From assembly GCF_014640075.1 (NCBI RefSeq), contig NZ_BMGG01000003.1:183026-247025 (forward strand): a DNA stretch of 64,000 nucleotides. The letters are read 5' to 3'. The position numbers were made by a program, and so were the translations under genes. This document shows positions 1 to 7,985 of the stretch, piece after piece (position 1 is the stretch's first letter; each line of letters opens with the position of its first letter). The notes below the pieces were generated by a model that worked only from the letters and a program-made list of their open reading frames with translations, did not search any database and had not been told where the DNA came from. The DNA comes from Chelatococcus reniformis (GTDB lineage: Bacteria > Pseudomonadota > Alphaproteobacteria > Rhizobiales > Beijerinckiaceae).

Positions 1-1
1 C

Positions 2-1195
2 ACGCCGGTGACGCTGCACCTGCCCTGGTTCAAGCTAAAGGATCCGTGGGTCACCACCCACGTCACCATCGCAGATCTGCTGAGCCACCGCTCGGGTCTG
101 CCCGACCACGCCGGCGATGCGCTGGAGGACCTGGGCTTCAACCAGCGGCAGGTGCTGGAGCGGCTCCGGCTGCTGCCGCTGGCGCCCTTCCGCATCAGCT
201 ACGCCTACACCAACTTCGGCTTCACCGCGGCCGCCGAGGCGGTGGCCGCCGCCGCCAAGACCGAATGGCCGGCGCTGGCCGAAGCCGCTCTCTACAAGCC
301 GCTTGGCATGAACGCGACCAGCTCGCGCTTCGCCGACTTCGAAAAGCGACCGAACCGGGCGGTCGGGCACGTGCGCGTCGGCGGCGGCTGGCAGGCCCGG
401 TATCAGCGCCAGCCCGACGCGCAGTCGCCCGCCGGCGGCGTCAGCTCCTCCGTCAACGATTTGGCGCGATGGATGGCGATGCTGCTCGCCAGCGGCACCT
501 ACGAGGGCCGCCAGATCATGCCGGCCAAGGCGCTGCTGCCGGCGATCACGGGGCAGATAATCTCGTCGCACTCCTTTGCCGCCGACGCCCGCCCGGGACT
601 CTACGGCTTCGGTTTCAACGTCGGCTCATCGGCGGCCGGGCGTGTTGTGGTGAGTCACTCCGGGGGCTTTGCCCTGGGCGCCGGCACGCATGTCGCCATC
701 ATCCCGTCGCTCGGGGTCGGCATCGTCGTGCTCACCAACGCCCAGCCGATCGGGGCGGCCGAGACGCTGGCCTCGCAGTTCACCGATCTCGTACAGGTCG
801 GCCGCATCGAGCGCGACTGGTTCACCGCCTATCAGCCGCTGATGCGGCCGCTCTATGCGCCCGTGGGCAGCGTGGCGGGCAAGCCGCGGCCCGCCAGGCC
901 GGCCACCGCCGCGGCTCTGGCCAGATATGCCGGCGACTATGCCAGCGGCTATTATGGCCCTGCGCAGGTGATGGCGCGCGATGACCGCCTGGTGTTGAAG
1001 CTCGGGCCGGCTGGCGCCACGTACCCGCTGAGCCACTGGGACGGCAACGCTTTCACCTTCGTCCCGTCCAGCGAGAACCAGCCCGACGGCTCGGTCGCGC
1101 TGGCCACCTTCAAGGGTGACGGACGCACCGGCTTCCGCACGCTGACGATCGACTACCTCGACGAGGAGGGGCTCGGCACCTTCGCCCGCAAATGA
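2..1195 (+). CDS. Serine hydrolase, beta-lactamase (class C / PBP4*) fold, 5' end outside window
   Basis: The reading frame is already open at the left edge, so the N-terminus and the catalytic SxxK motif lie outside the window. The visible part has LLSHRSGLPDH, typical just after the SxxK helix of class C beta-lactamase-like hydrolases. It also has a YTN (YxN) motif near position 205 and an HSGG motif near position 657 in the place of KTG. The last 100 residues or so form the extra beta-rich C-terminal domain common in these esterases and peptidases. The family cleaves esters, amides or D-peptides by a serine acyl-enzyme; the substrate cannot be read from the sequence. It converges with the antiporter gene that follows. 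The family is safe, the function is not. Confidence 0.85.
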   Translation, partial: TPVTLHLPWFKLKDPWVTTHVTIADLLSHRSGLPDHAGDALEDLGFNQRQVLERLRLLPLAPFRISYAYTNFGFTAAAEAVAAAAKTEWPALAEAALYKPLGMNATSSRFADFEKRPNRAVGHVRVGGGWQARYQRQPDAQSPAGGVSSSVNDLARWMAMLLASGTYEGRQIMPAKALLPAITGQIISSHSFAADARPGLYGFGFNVGSSAAGRVVVSHSGGFALGAGTHVAIIPSLGVGIVVLTNAQPIGAAETLASQFTDLVQVGRIERDWFTAYQPLMRPLYAPVGSVAGKPRPARPATAAALARYAGDYASGYYGPAQVMARDDRLVLKLGPAGATYPLSHWDGNAFTFVPSSENQPDGSVALATFKGDGRTGFRTLTIDYLDEEGLGTFARK

Positions 1196-1226
1196 GAGCC
1201 CCCGCGGCACATACAGTCCGGGCCCT

Positions 1227-2327
1227 TCACGGGATGGCCGACAGCAGAAGGAACACCGCGAAGATCACGAGGTGAACGGCGCCCTGCAAGACCGTGGTGC
1301 GGCCCGTGCCGAGCGTCAGCGTGCTGACGAACAAGGTCAGCGACAGCAGGGCGACGTTCTCGGTGATGAGGCCGAGCGTCAGCTTCGACTCCATCAACCA
1401 TGAGACGACGGCGACCGTCGGGATGGTCAGTCCGATGCTGGCGATGGCCGACCCCAGCGCCAGGTTGATGCTGTTCTGCAAGCGGTTGCCCAGCGCGGCG
1501 CGGACCGCCGCAATGCCCTCGGGCAGCAGCACGACCGCGGCGATCACCACGCCGACGAAGGCCTGAGGCAGGCCCGCCGACGTGATGGCCGTATCGAGCG
1601 GATAGGACAGAAGCTTGGCCAGCAGCACCACGGCGGTGAGCGACACGAGCAGCAGCAAAGCGCTCGCCGCCGTGACGGGCGCCGTCGGTTTGATGACGTC
1701 GGATGCGTCGGCCGTATCGGACTCCGCATCGAGGAAATAGTCGCGGTGCCGGATCGTCTGGACGAAGACGAAGACGATGTAGAGGGCGAGCGAGACGGCG
1801 GCAACGAACAGCAGCTGAGGGACGGAGAATTCGGGCCCGGGCGTTGCCAGCGTGTAGTTCGGCATCACCAGCACCATCGTGGCGAGCACGCCGAGCACGC
1901 CGAGCGCCGCCGCGGCGCCGTGCAGTTGAAAGGACTGCTCGTGATGGCGCTGTCCACCAAGGATCAGACACATTCCGACGACGCCGTTCAGCACGATCAT
2001 GACGGCCGAGAACACGGTATCGCGCGCCACCTGATCGGACCCGGCGGCGCCCGACACCATGATCGAGACGATCAGCGCCACTTCGATGACGGTGACCGCG
2101 ACCGCCAGCAGGATCGAGCCGAACGGCTCGCCGAGCTTCAGCGCCAAGACCTCGGCATGGTGGACCGCTGCGAACACCGCGCCCCCGAGCAGGACGGCGG
2201 CGAAGGTCAGCGCCAGTCCCGATGTCACGTCGAGGACGCCCGCGAACTTGGCGGCGAGCAGGGCACTCGCCGCAGCCGGCGCGAGCCAGGACCAGGCAGG
2301 GTTGGAGGCGTGCGTTTGATGCGGCAT
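1227..2327 (-). CDS. chaA: Calcium:proton antiporter (ChaA-like, CaCA superfamily)
   Basis: This 366-residue inner-membrane protein has about ten or eleven hydrophobic segments. The first half carries HHAEVLALKLGEPFGS followed by a hydrophobic helix with VTVIE, and the second half carries VLLPEGIAAVRAALGNRLQ. These are the two inverted alpha-repeat signatures of the CaCA/ChaA family, with the acidic residues GEPFG/VIE and PEG that bind the cation. ChaA proteins export Ca2+ (and Na+ or K+) in exchange for protons, mainly at alkaline pH. An ATG start at 2327 is preceded by GAGGAGACCG. The gene stands alone, converging with the hydrolase and divergent from the two-component pair. The symbol is by family; ion specificity is inferred. 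Confidence 0.85.
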   Translation of the reverse strand: MPHQTHASNPAWSWLAPAAASALLAAKFAGVLDVTSGLALTFAAVLLGGAVFAAVHHAEVLALKLGEPFGSILLAVAVTVIEVALIVSIMVSGAAGSDQVARDTVFSAVMIVLNGVVGMCLILGGQRHHEQSFQLHGAAAALGVLGVLATMVLVMPNYTLATPGPEFSVPQLLFVAAVSLALYIVFVFVQTIRHRDYFLDAESDTADASDVIKPTAPVTAASALLLLVSLTAVVLLAKLLSYPLDTAITSAGLPQAFVGVVIAAVVLLPEGIAAVRAALGNRLQNSINLALGSAIASIGLTIPTVAVVSWLMESKLTLGLITENVALLSLTLFVSTLTLGTGRTTVLQGAVHLVIFAVFLLLSAIP

Positions 2328-2611
2328 CGGTCTCCTCGCGCTGCGTGTCGCTGGCCTTATGCCGTGCGGAGCCCGACACAGGCAACCGGCGAGCGTTCAC
2401 AAACGCTCACACACGAGGCCGAAAACACCCGACTTGAGCCGGATTTCCGCCTCAAAGCGGACGACATACCGGGCGACCTCGTCAGGAGTTGCTCCTTGTC
2501 GCTGCTCGCGGCCCGCACCGCTCTGCCCCTAACGCGCTGCCGTGGTCGTGTCGCATCCGCGTCGGGCGGCCGTTGCCCCCCAGCGCCTCGCCCGGGCCGG
2601 AGGGCTCACCT

Positions 2612-3319
2612 TTGACGTCCCCGCATGTCCTGGTGGTGGAGGATGACCGCGAGATCCGCACGCTCGTCGCGCGCTATCTCGGCGACAACGACTACCACGT
2701 GACGACCGCGCCCGACGGCAAGGACCTCGACCGGCAGATGGCCGACGACGCGCCCGATCTGATCATCCTGGACATCAATCTGCCGGGCGAGGACGGCCTC
2801 GGCATCTGCCGGAGCCTGCGCTCGCACTCCGATGTGCCGATCATCATGCTGACGGCGAAGGGCGAGGACATCGACCGCATCCTCGGGCTGGAAATGGGCG
2901 CTGACGATTACGTGACCAAGCCGTTCAACCCGCGCGAGCTGCTGGCGCGCATTCGGGCGGTGCTGCGGCGGCGTCTCGACCAACCAGCGTCGCCCGACGC
3001 TAAGGTGCGCATCTTCGCCGGCTGGCGGCTCGACCTGGCGGCCCGCCATCTCACCAGCCCCGAGGGGGTGCGCACCCCGGTGACCGGGGCCGAGTTCGAC
3101 CTGCTGCAGGCGCTGTGCGAGCAGCCGGGCCGCGTGCTGTCGCGCGAGCGGCTGCTGGAGATCACCCAGGGGCGCGCCATCGAAGCCTACGAGCGCAGCA
3201 TCGACGTGCTCATCAGCCGCCTGCGTCGTAAGATCGAGGTCAATCCGCGCGACCCGGACTTCATCAAGACCATTCGCTCCGGGGGCTACCTGTTCACGCC
3301 GACCGTCGAGCGGCAATGA
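2612..3319 (+). CDS. OmpR-family DNA-binding response regulator
   Basis: A CheY-like receiver domain (residues 1-120) is followed by a winged-helix Trans_reg_C domain (about 135-232). The acidic pocket is E10-D11-D12, the phospho-acceptor is D54 in LIILDINLP, with T81 and K103 in VTKPF, so phosphorylation should work. The C-terminal domain has the recognition-helix pattern YERSIDVLISRLRRKIE. I chose the TTG at 2612 because GGAGGG lies just before it and the receiver starts at once; an upstream TTG at 2489 would add 41 proline/arginine-rich residues without homology. The gene overlaps the kinase gene by ATGA, so the two are translationally coupled and surely form one system. The stimulus is unknown. 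Confidence 0.92.
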   Translation: MTSPHVLVVEDDREIRTLVARYLGDNDYHVTTAPDGKDLDRQMADDAPDLIILDINLPGEDGLGICRSLRSHSDVPIIMLTAKGEDIDRILGLEMGADDYVTKPFNPRELLARIRAVLRRRLDQPASPDAKVRIFAGWRLDLAARHLTSPEGVRTPVTGAEFDLLQALCEQPGRVLSRERLLEITQGRAIEAYERSIDVLISRLRRKIEVNPRDPDFIKTIRSGGYLFTPTVERQ

Positions 3320-4641
3320 GGCTCCCGTTCGGATGGCCCAAGCGCATCGGCAGCCAGATCGCTCTGCTGCTGGTGGCCGCCATCGTCGTGTTCCACGTGT
3401 CGCTGCTGATGCTGCTGTGGGCCACGGCACCGCGCACGCGCCTGCATGTCCCGCCGGAGCTCGCCGCGGTCGCGACGGCAGCGGAGCTCATCGATGCGGC
3501 CCCGCCGGCGGCTCGCCAATCCATGGTCGCGGCCGTCAATGCCAAGAGCGGCCTTTACGCCATCGCCCTTGGCGGCCGCGAGGCGGTCCCGGCGCGCGAG
3601 GTGAACAGGGCTCCGCCGCCGCAGCAGCGCGCTCTGCGGGAAATGCTCGGGCCCGGATTCCAGGTCGTCGCGCTCGAGCCGCGTCCCGGCCTGCCGTACC
3701 GCGGGCCGCAGTTCGCCATCACGCTGCGGGATGAAAGCGTCATCACGGTCAGCGCCGGCATCCGCGTCGACCGGCCGCCCATGCGGCCATGGTCCGGCGC
3801 CGTCGTCGCCACGGTGCTCTTCCTGGCGATCAACCTCGCGTTCCTGTCGGTCTGGGCCTGGCGCCTGCTGGCGCAGCCGCTGCGCCGCTTCGCGGACGCG
3901 GCGGAGAGCTTCTCGATCAATGGCGACCAGCCGCCCCTGCCGGAACGTGGGCCGCTGGAGATCCGCAGCGCGGCCCGTGCGCTCAACAGCATGCACGAAC
4001 GCATCCGCACCATGGTGACGGAGCGCACGCGCATGCTGGCGGCCGTTGGCCACGATCTGCGCACGCCCATTACGCGGCTGCGCCTGCGGCTCGAATTCAT
4101 CGCCGAGCAGGACGTGCGCGAAGCAATGGAGCGGGACCTGGCCCAGATGGACGCCATGGTTCATGCCGCGCTGTCCTATCTGCGCGAAGGCCGCTCGCCG
4201 GCGCGCACCCGGGTCGACATCTCCAATCTGATCGAGACCGTCACTGACCAGTTTGCCGACATGGGCTACACGGTCGGCTTCGCCGGCCCCGGCCAAGTCG
4301 TGGCGCTCGCCGACCCCGACGCGCTGCACCGGGCGGTGACCAACCTGGTCCAGAACGCGGTCCGATTTGCCGACCTCACCCGAGTCGACCTCGAGGCGGA
4401 CGGTACCCGCGTCACCATCGCGGTCGTGGACGACGGCCCGGGCATCCCCGCCGAGGACATGGAGCGATTGCTGGAGCCCTTCGCCCGCGGCGACGAAGCG
4501 AGATCGCGGAACGAGCCGACCGGCTTCGGCCTCGGCCTGCCCATCGCCAAGACCGTCGCGGAAAGCCACGGGGGCACGCTGACGTTGCTCGGCCGCCGGC
4601 CGCGGGGCCTGGAGGCGCGCCTCACCTTTCCGCAATGCTGA
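3316..4641 (+). CDS. Sensor histidine kinase, EnvZ-like, partner of the preceding regulator
   Basis: The 441-residue membrane kinase has a transmembrane helix at about 14-36, a periplasmic domain of roughly 120 residues, a second transmembrane helix at about 158-180 and a HAMP linker. The HisKA domain has H246 in GHDLRTPITRLRLRLEF. The HATPase_c domain has an N box (NLVQNAVRFA), a G1 box (DDGPGIP) and a G2 box (GFGLGLPIAK). The HDLRTPITRLRLRLE pattern matches EnvZ/RstB-type kinases. The start codon overlaps the stop of the regulator gene. The periplasmic sensor has no recognisable ligand-binding motif, so the signal is open. Confidence 0.92.
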   Translation: MRLPFGWPKRIGSQIALLLVAAIVVFHVSLLMLLWATAPRTRLHVPPELAAVATAAELIDAAPPAARQSMVAAVNAKSGLYAIALGGREAVPAREVNRAPPPQQRALREMLGPGFQVVALEPRPGLPYRGPQFAITLRDESVITVSAGIRVDRPPMRPWSGAVVATVLFLAINLAFLSVWAWRLLAQPLRRFADAAESFSINGDQPPLPERGPLEIRSAARALNSMHERIRTMVTERTRMLAAVGHDLRTPITRLRLRLEFIAEQDVREAMERDLAQMDAMVHAALSYLREGRSPARTRVDISNLIETVTDQFADMGYTVGFAGPGQVVALADPDALHRAVTNLVQNAVRFADLTRVDLEADGTRVTIAVVDDGPGIPAEDMERLLEPFARGDEARSRNEPTGFGLGLPIAKTVAESHGGTLTLLGRRPRGLEARLTFPQC

Positions 4642-4794
4642 ACGCGCCCACGGCACGGCTCGCACCATCGTGGCCGCCGTCCGGGCACGTATTTCTGCTA
4701 ATCAAAGCAGCTTCGGAAAGATCTATTCTTGAATTTATGGCCGATAGGACCAAATCCGGCCATGGCGACGCGGAAGCGAGGAGCTTCTTCGACA

Positions 4795-4830
4795 CGTCAT
4801 GGCCGCGCCTGACCCGACCGTCCACCGACT
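4795..4830 (+). repeat. Degenerate REP-like unit (single arm)
   Basis: The stretch reads GTCATGGCCGCGCCTGACC followed by CGACCGTCCACCGAC. It matches, with several changes, the right arm of the paired repeats at 10332, 13681 and 21412. Here it is a single decayed copy. Confidence 0.6.
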
Positions 4831-5076
4831 TGCGAGAGCCAAAACTTGCCCTATGCGGGACCGGAAGGGACAACTTGCACTCCAGCAACATTGGGACAAC
4901 GTTCGGCCATCTTGCGGCTCGGAGCACGAGCGACAACCGCGACCTCGACAGAAGAGGTCGCAGATGGACGCCGGAGCTTCACGGTCACGTGGCCCACAGC
5001 CTCACGACGCGCTCGTCGAAGCCCGTCGCTTCGAGCGGCTCGATGCGCCGGGCAAGACCCTGCCGCGAAGCCCTTC

Positions 5077-5106
5077 ACGTGGGCGGCGGAAAGCAGCCGC
5101 CCACGT
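5077..5106 (+). other. Perfect 11-bp hairpin upstream of lpxD
   Basis: Arms ACGTGGGCGGC and GCCGCCCACGT enclose an 8-nt loop. No T-tract follows on either strand, so a role as terminator is uncertain. It lies 230 bases before lpxD and 440 after the kinase. Confidence 0.5.
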
Positions 5107-5335
5107 CGGTTCGGGACTGCGCACGATCGGCACGACCGTCATTGCGTGCCTGCTGCCGGCGGGGTCGGCGTGCCCGCTTCCGAAAGGCTCCAGCTGGATC
5201 GGGCCGGAGCGGTGCCCCGGCGAAGCGCCTCCGGATGCTAGCCGTCGGCTAGCTCCAACGTCTCTGCCTTCGACGTCTGCATTCAACCGTCTGCCGGACG
5301 TGATCCGGTCACCAGCCAACGGACAAAGGTCCTTC

Positions 5336-6376
5336 ATGCGAACCTCCCAATTCCACGGCATTCCCCTGTCGCTGCAGGAGGTCGCCCATATCGCCCGGGC
5401 GCCGGTTCCGATGGGCGCCGACACGGCGCTCGAGATCAGCGGGGCGGCTGCCGTGGAGCGCGCAGGGATCAACGACATCGCCTATGTCAGCAGTCATTTG
5501 TACGCCCCGGCACTCGCGGTCACGCGCGCCTCCGCCTGCCTGGTGGCGGCGCGGTTCGCCAATCTCGTGCCCGCCGCAACGATCGCTCTGGTCTGTGACG
5601 ACCCCTACGGCTCATTCGCCGACGTGTTGGCGCGCATCTATCCGGAAGCATCGCGGCCGACGCTGATCCTGGGCGAGCGCGGCCTGTCGGCCGGCGCCAC
5701 CATCCATCCGACAGCTAAGATCGGCCAGCACTGCACGGTGGAAACCGGAGCGATCATCGGCGCCAACGCGTCGCTCGGATCGGGCGTCACCGTCGGCGCC
5801 GGAGCCATCATCGGTCCCGGGGTGATCGTGGGTGACGACTGCGCCATCGCGGCCGGCGCCTCGATCGTTCACGCCGTTCTCGGAGCACGGGTGATCATCC
5901 ACTCGGGCGCCCGTCTCGGCCAGGATGGCTTCGGCTACGCCAGCTCCCGCCGGGGCCACGCCAAAGTCGCTCAGGTCGGTCTGGTCATCCTGGGCGACGA
6001 CGTGGAGATCGGCGCAAACTCCTGCATCGACCGAGGCAGCGGCCGCGACACGATGGTCGGCGACGGAACCAAGATCGATAACCTCGTCCATATCGCCCAC
6101 AATGTCGTGATCGGCAGACACTGCATGGTAGTGGCCCAGGTCGGCATTGCCGGGTCGACGACGGTCGGCGACTTCGCCGCCATCGGCGGCCAGAGCGCCA
6201 TCGCCGGACATCTCAATCTGGGCGCAGGCGCTCAGATCGCGGCCGCCAGCGGCGTCATGCATGACGTGCCGGACGGCGCCCGCTGGGGCGGGCTTCCCGC
6301 CCGTCCGATCCGCGAGTTCTTTCGCGAGCACACATGGCTTCGCCAGTTCGCGGCGCGCCGCGAACGCGTCCAATGA
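5336..6376 (+). CDS. lpxD: UDP-3-O-acylglucosamine N-acyltransferase (LpxD family)
   Basis: The 346-residue product matches the LpxD layout: an N-terminal uridine-binding domain (about 1-100), then a left-handed beta-helix of hexapeptide repeats such as TVGAGAIIGPGVIVGDD. The segment with GQDGFGY and NLVHIAHNVVIGRH contains the histidine expected to act as general base. The enzyme adds the N-linked 3-hydroxyacyl chain in lipid A synthesis. The ATG at 5336 gives the canonical length and is followed directly by the conserved domain. Unusually, it is not beside bamA/fabZ/lpxA, so it may be a second LpxD or a related sugar N-acyltransferase. The next gene starts 18 bases later. Confidence 0.8.
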   Translation: MRTSQFHGIPLSLQEVAHIARAPVPMGADTALEISGAAAVERAGINDIAYVSSHLYAPALAVTRASACLVAARFANLVPAATIALVCDDPYGSFADVLARIYPEASRPTLILGERGLSAGATIHPTAKIGQHCTVETGAIIGANASLGSGVTVGAGAIIGPGVIVGDDCAIAAGASIVHAVLGARVIIHSGARLGQDGFGYASSRRGHAKVAQVGLVILGDDVEIGANSCIDRGSGRDTMVGDGTKIDNLVHIAHNVVIGRHCMVVAQVGIAGSTTVGDFAAIGGQSAIAGHLNLGAGAQIAAASGVMHDVPDGARWGGLPARPIREFFREHTWLRQFAARRERVQ

Positions 6377-6393
6377 ACAGGTGAGCTCCGCAA

Positions 6394-7167
6394 GTGGCCG
6401 AAACGACCCGCAAGCCGGCGTGCCTCCGATGGCGCTCGCTGCCGGTGCGACGGACCTTGGCGCGCCTGGCTTTGGCACTGGCGATCTTGACGGCGGCAGG
6501 CGCGGGCCTGGCCGTCTGGACGATGCTGGCGCGCCCGGCGCCAGACCCCACTTTCAGCCGCCTGGTGAAGATCCGCTCGGCGGCGATCAAGGCCCAGATC
6601 GGCCAGATCTTCGGCGGCTACATCCTCGTCATTGGTGACTCCCACGTGGAACGGCTGTTCCTGCCGTCGCTCTGCGGGGTTCCGGTCGTGAACGCCGGCC
6701 TCAGCGGCGCCGGCGCCGCTGATCTGACGAATTTGGCCGCCACCCTGGCGGAGGTGCGGCACCCCTCGGCCATCGTCGCCAGCTTCGGCACCAACAATTT
6801 GCTGGCAGCCGAGGGAAGGCCGGCGGCCAGCACCCACTTTGCCGGGCAGGCCGTGGACCTGGTCCAGAAGCTGAGCGCACTCTCGACGGACGTGCTGGTC
6901 ACCGATCTACCGCCGATGAAGCCGATGTACTCGCTCGTCTCCGCCGAAACGATCCATGACTACGACCGGGCCCTGGAGGCGGTTTGCGCGGCGGCCGGCT
7001 GCCGCTTCGTCCGTCTGTTCGAGGCCGCCGGCGACCGCTCTGCCGCGGCCGTCGCGCTCGAGCCCGACGGCGTGCACCTCACCAATTATCGCCAGGTCTA
7101 TGCGGGCGCGCAGGCCGACCTCTGCCCGCCGCGGAGCGAGCTGCGGAACCGGCGCCGCGGACTGTAG
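6394..7167 (+). CDS. SGNH/GDSL-type hydrolase with N-terminal membrane anchor
   Basis: A hydrophobic segment at about residues 22-47 suggests an uncleaved anchor or signal peptide, placing the catalytic domain in the periplasm. Block I is VIGDSHVERL with the nucleophilic Ser in GDSH, block III is FGTNN with the oxyanion Asn, and block V is DGVHL with the Asp/His pair. The fold covers esterases, lipases and polysaccharide O-acetyl hydrolases. The GTG start at 6394 comes 18 bases after lpxD, so the two are probably co-transcribed. A role in trimming or acylating envelope glycans is a reasonable inference from that neighbour only. Confidence 0.75.
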   Translation: MAETTRKPACLRWRSLPVRRTLARLALALAILTAAGAGLAVWTMLARPAPDPTFSRLVKIRSAAIKAQIGQIFGGYILVIGDSHVERLFLPSLCGVPVVNAGLSGAGAADLTNLAATLAEVRHPSAIVASFGTNNLLAAEGRPAASTHFAGQAVDLVQKLSALSTDVLVTDLPPMKPMYSLVSAETIHDYDRALEAVCAAAGCRFVRLFEAAGDRSAAAVALEPDGVHLTNYRQVYAGAQADLCPPRSELRNRRRGL

Positions 7168-7192
7168 CTGCGGGGCTGGCGTCGCCCCCACG

Positions 7193-7897
7193 TCACGCCT
7201 TGGCGGCGCGTCGCGCGCGCGGCGAGCGCCCCCGCCCGTCGGGAGCGGCACCGTCCGCCTCGACGCGGACGATCGCTTCGACCAGGGCTGCAAGGCGCGG
7301 CACCAGATCGGCATCGTCGAGCCCACACGGGCCGGGATCGTTCAGCACGATGTTGACGAGGATGCCGAACATCGCCTGAAAGGCGAAGCCGACGGTGCGG
7401 GTCTTGGCCGCCCGCCGCCCCGGCCCAAGGCGCGCCAGCATGTCGGGCGTGCTGACGACCACGAAGACGCGGCCGAGCTCCTTGAAGGCGCTCCAGCGCT
7501 CCGGACGAGAGCTGTGCCGCAGCGCGGCCCGTGCCACCCCCTCGTGCTCCCGGAACCACCCCGCCGCGTGCTCCGCCAGCAGCCGGCAGAGCTCGGCGAG
7601 ATCCGTTTGCGCTAGCGCGCCCGATGCGCGCAGCGCCACGTAGCGCGCCTGGCCGCGCCGGATGGCGATGACCTGCAAGGCATTGAAATAGGCGTCCTTG
7701 CTCTCGAAGCGACCGTAGAACGAGCCGACCGTCACGCCGACCTCAGCCGTCAGGTCGACGATCGAGAGATCCTCCAGATGGCGGGTCCGCAGCAGCTGCT
7801 CACCGGCCTTGAGCAGCGCTTCCATGGTCTCCCGGCTACGGCTCTGGCGTGACGGGGTCACGCCGGGCAGGTCGAGACTGAACAGGTCGTCGGTCAT
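7193..7897 (-). CDS. TetR/AcrR-family regulator of the sulfate-ester cluster
   Basis: The 234-residue protein has a TetR_N helix-turn-helix near residues 20-75, with the typical VGVTVGSFYGRFESKDAYF around the recognition helix. A longer helical ligand-binding domain and a basic Arg-rich tail follow. It is transcribed divergently from the arylsulfatase, and the 88-base gap holds two palindromes that suit a TetR dimer. The likely role is repression of the sulfatase genes and of itself, relieved by a sulfate ester or its alcohol; the ligand is inferred, not shown. Confidence 0.85.
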   Translation of the reverse strand: MTDDLFSLDLPGVTPSRQSRSRETMEALLKAGEQLLRTRHLEDLSIVDLTAEVGVTVGSFYGRFESKDAYFNALQVIAIRRGQARYVALRASGALAQTDLAELCRLLAEHAAGWFREHEGVARAALRHSSRPERWSAFKELGRVFVVVSTPDMLARLGPGRRAAKTRTVGFAFQAMFGILVNIVLNDPGPCGLDDADLVPRLAALVEAIVRVEADGAAPDGRGRSPRARRAAKA

Positions 7898-7926
7898 GGC
7901 TACGCTCTTGTCCGCGGGTTGTGCTG

Positions 7927-7948
7927 TATGATAATCATAATTCGAATT
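7927..7948. promoter_or_regulatory. Candidate TetR operator between regulator and arylsulfatase
   Basis: TATGAT-A-ATCATA (7927-7939) is a perfect 6+1+6 inverted repeat, directly joined to the 10-bp palindrome AATTCGAATT (7939-7948). The site is strikingly AT-rich for this genome. It lies 30 bases from the regulator start and 38 from the sulfatase start, where it would cover both promoters. Confidence 0.55.
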
Positions 7949-7985
7949 CTATATAGGGCACATCGGCGCCCAGAAGGGAGGACGC

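Larger units (their letters stand above)
4642..5335 (+). other. Gene-free interval between the kinase and lpxD
   Basis: About 690 bases with no reading frame I can defend. A frame is open from 4799 into lpxD, but its first 179 residues are low-complexity Arg/Pro/Ser-rich and resemble nothing known. The interval holds a decayed REP-like unit (4795-4830), an 11-bp perfect hairpin (5077-5106) and a small hairpin with arms GCTAGCC/GGCTAGC (5237-5253). The lpxD promoter should lie in the last 200 bases. Confidence 0.6.

Noticed and set aside
4799..5335. N-terminal extension of lpxD by 179 residues
   Set aside because: Low-complexity sequence with no counterpart in LpxD; the ATG at 5336 gives the family length.
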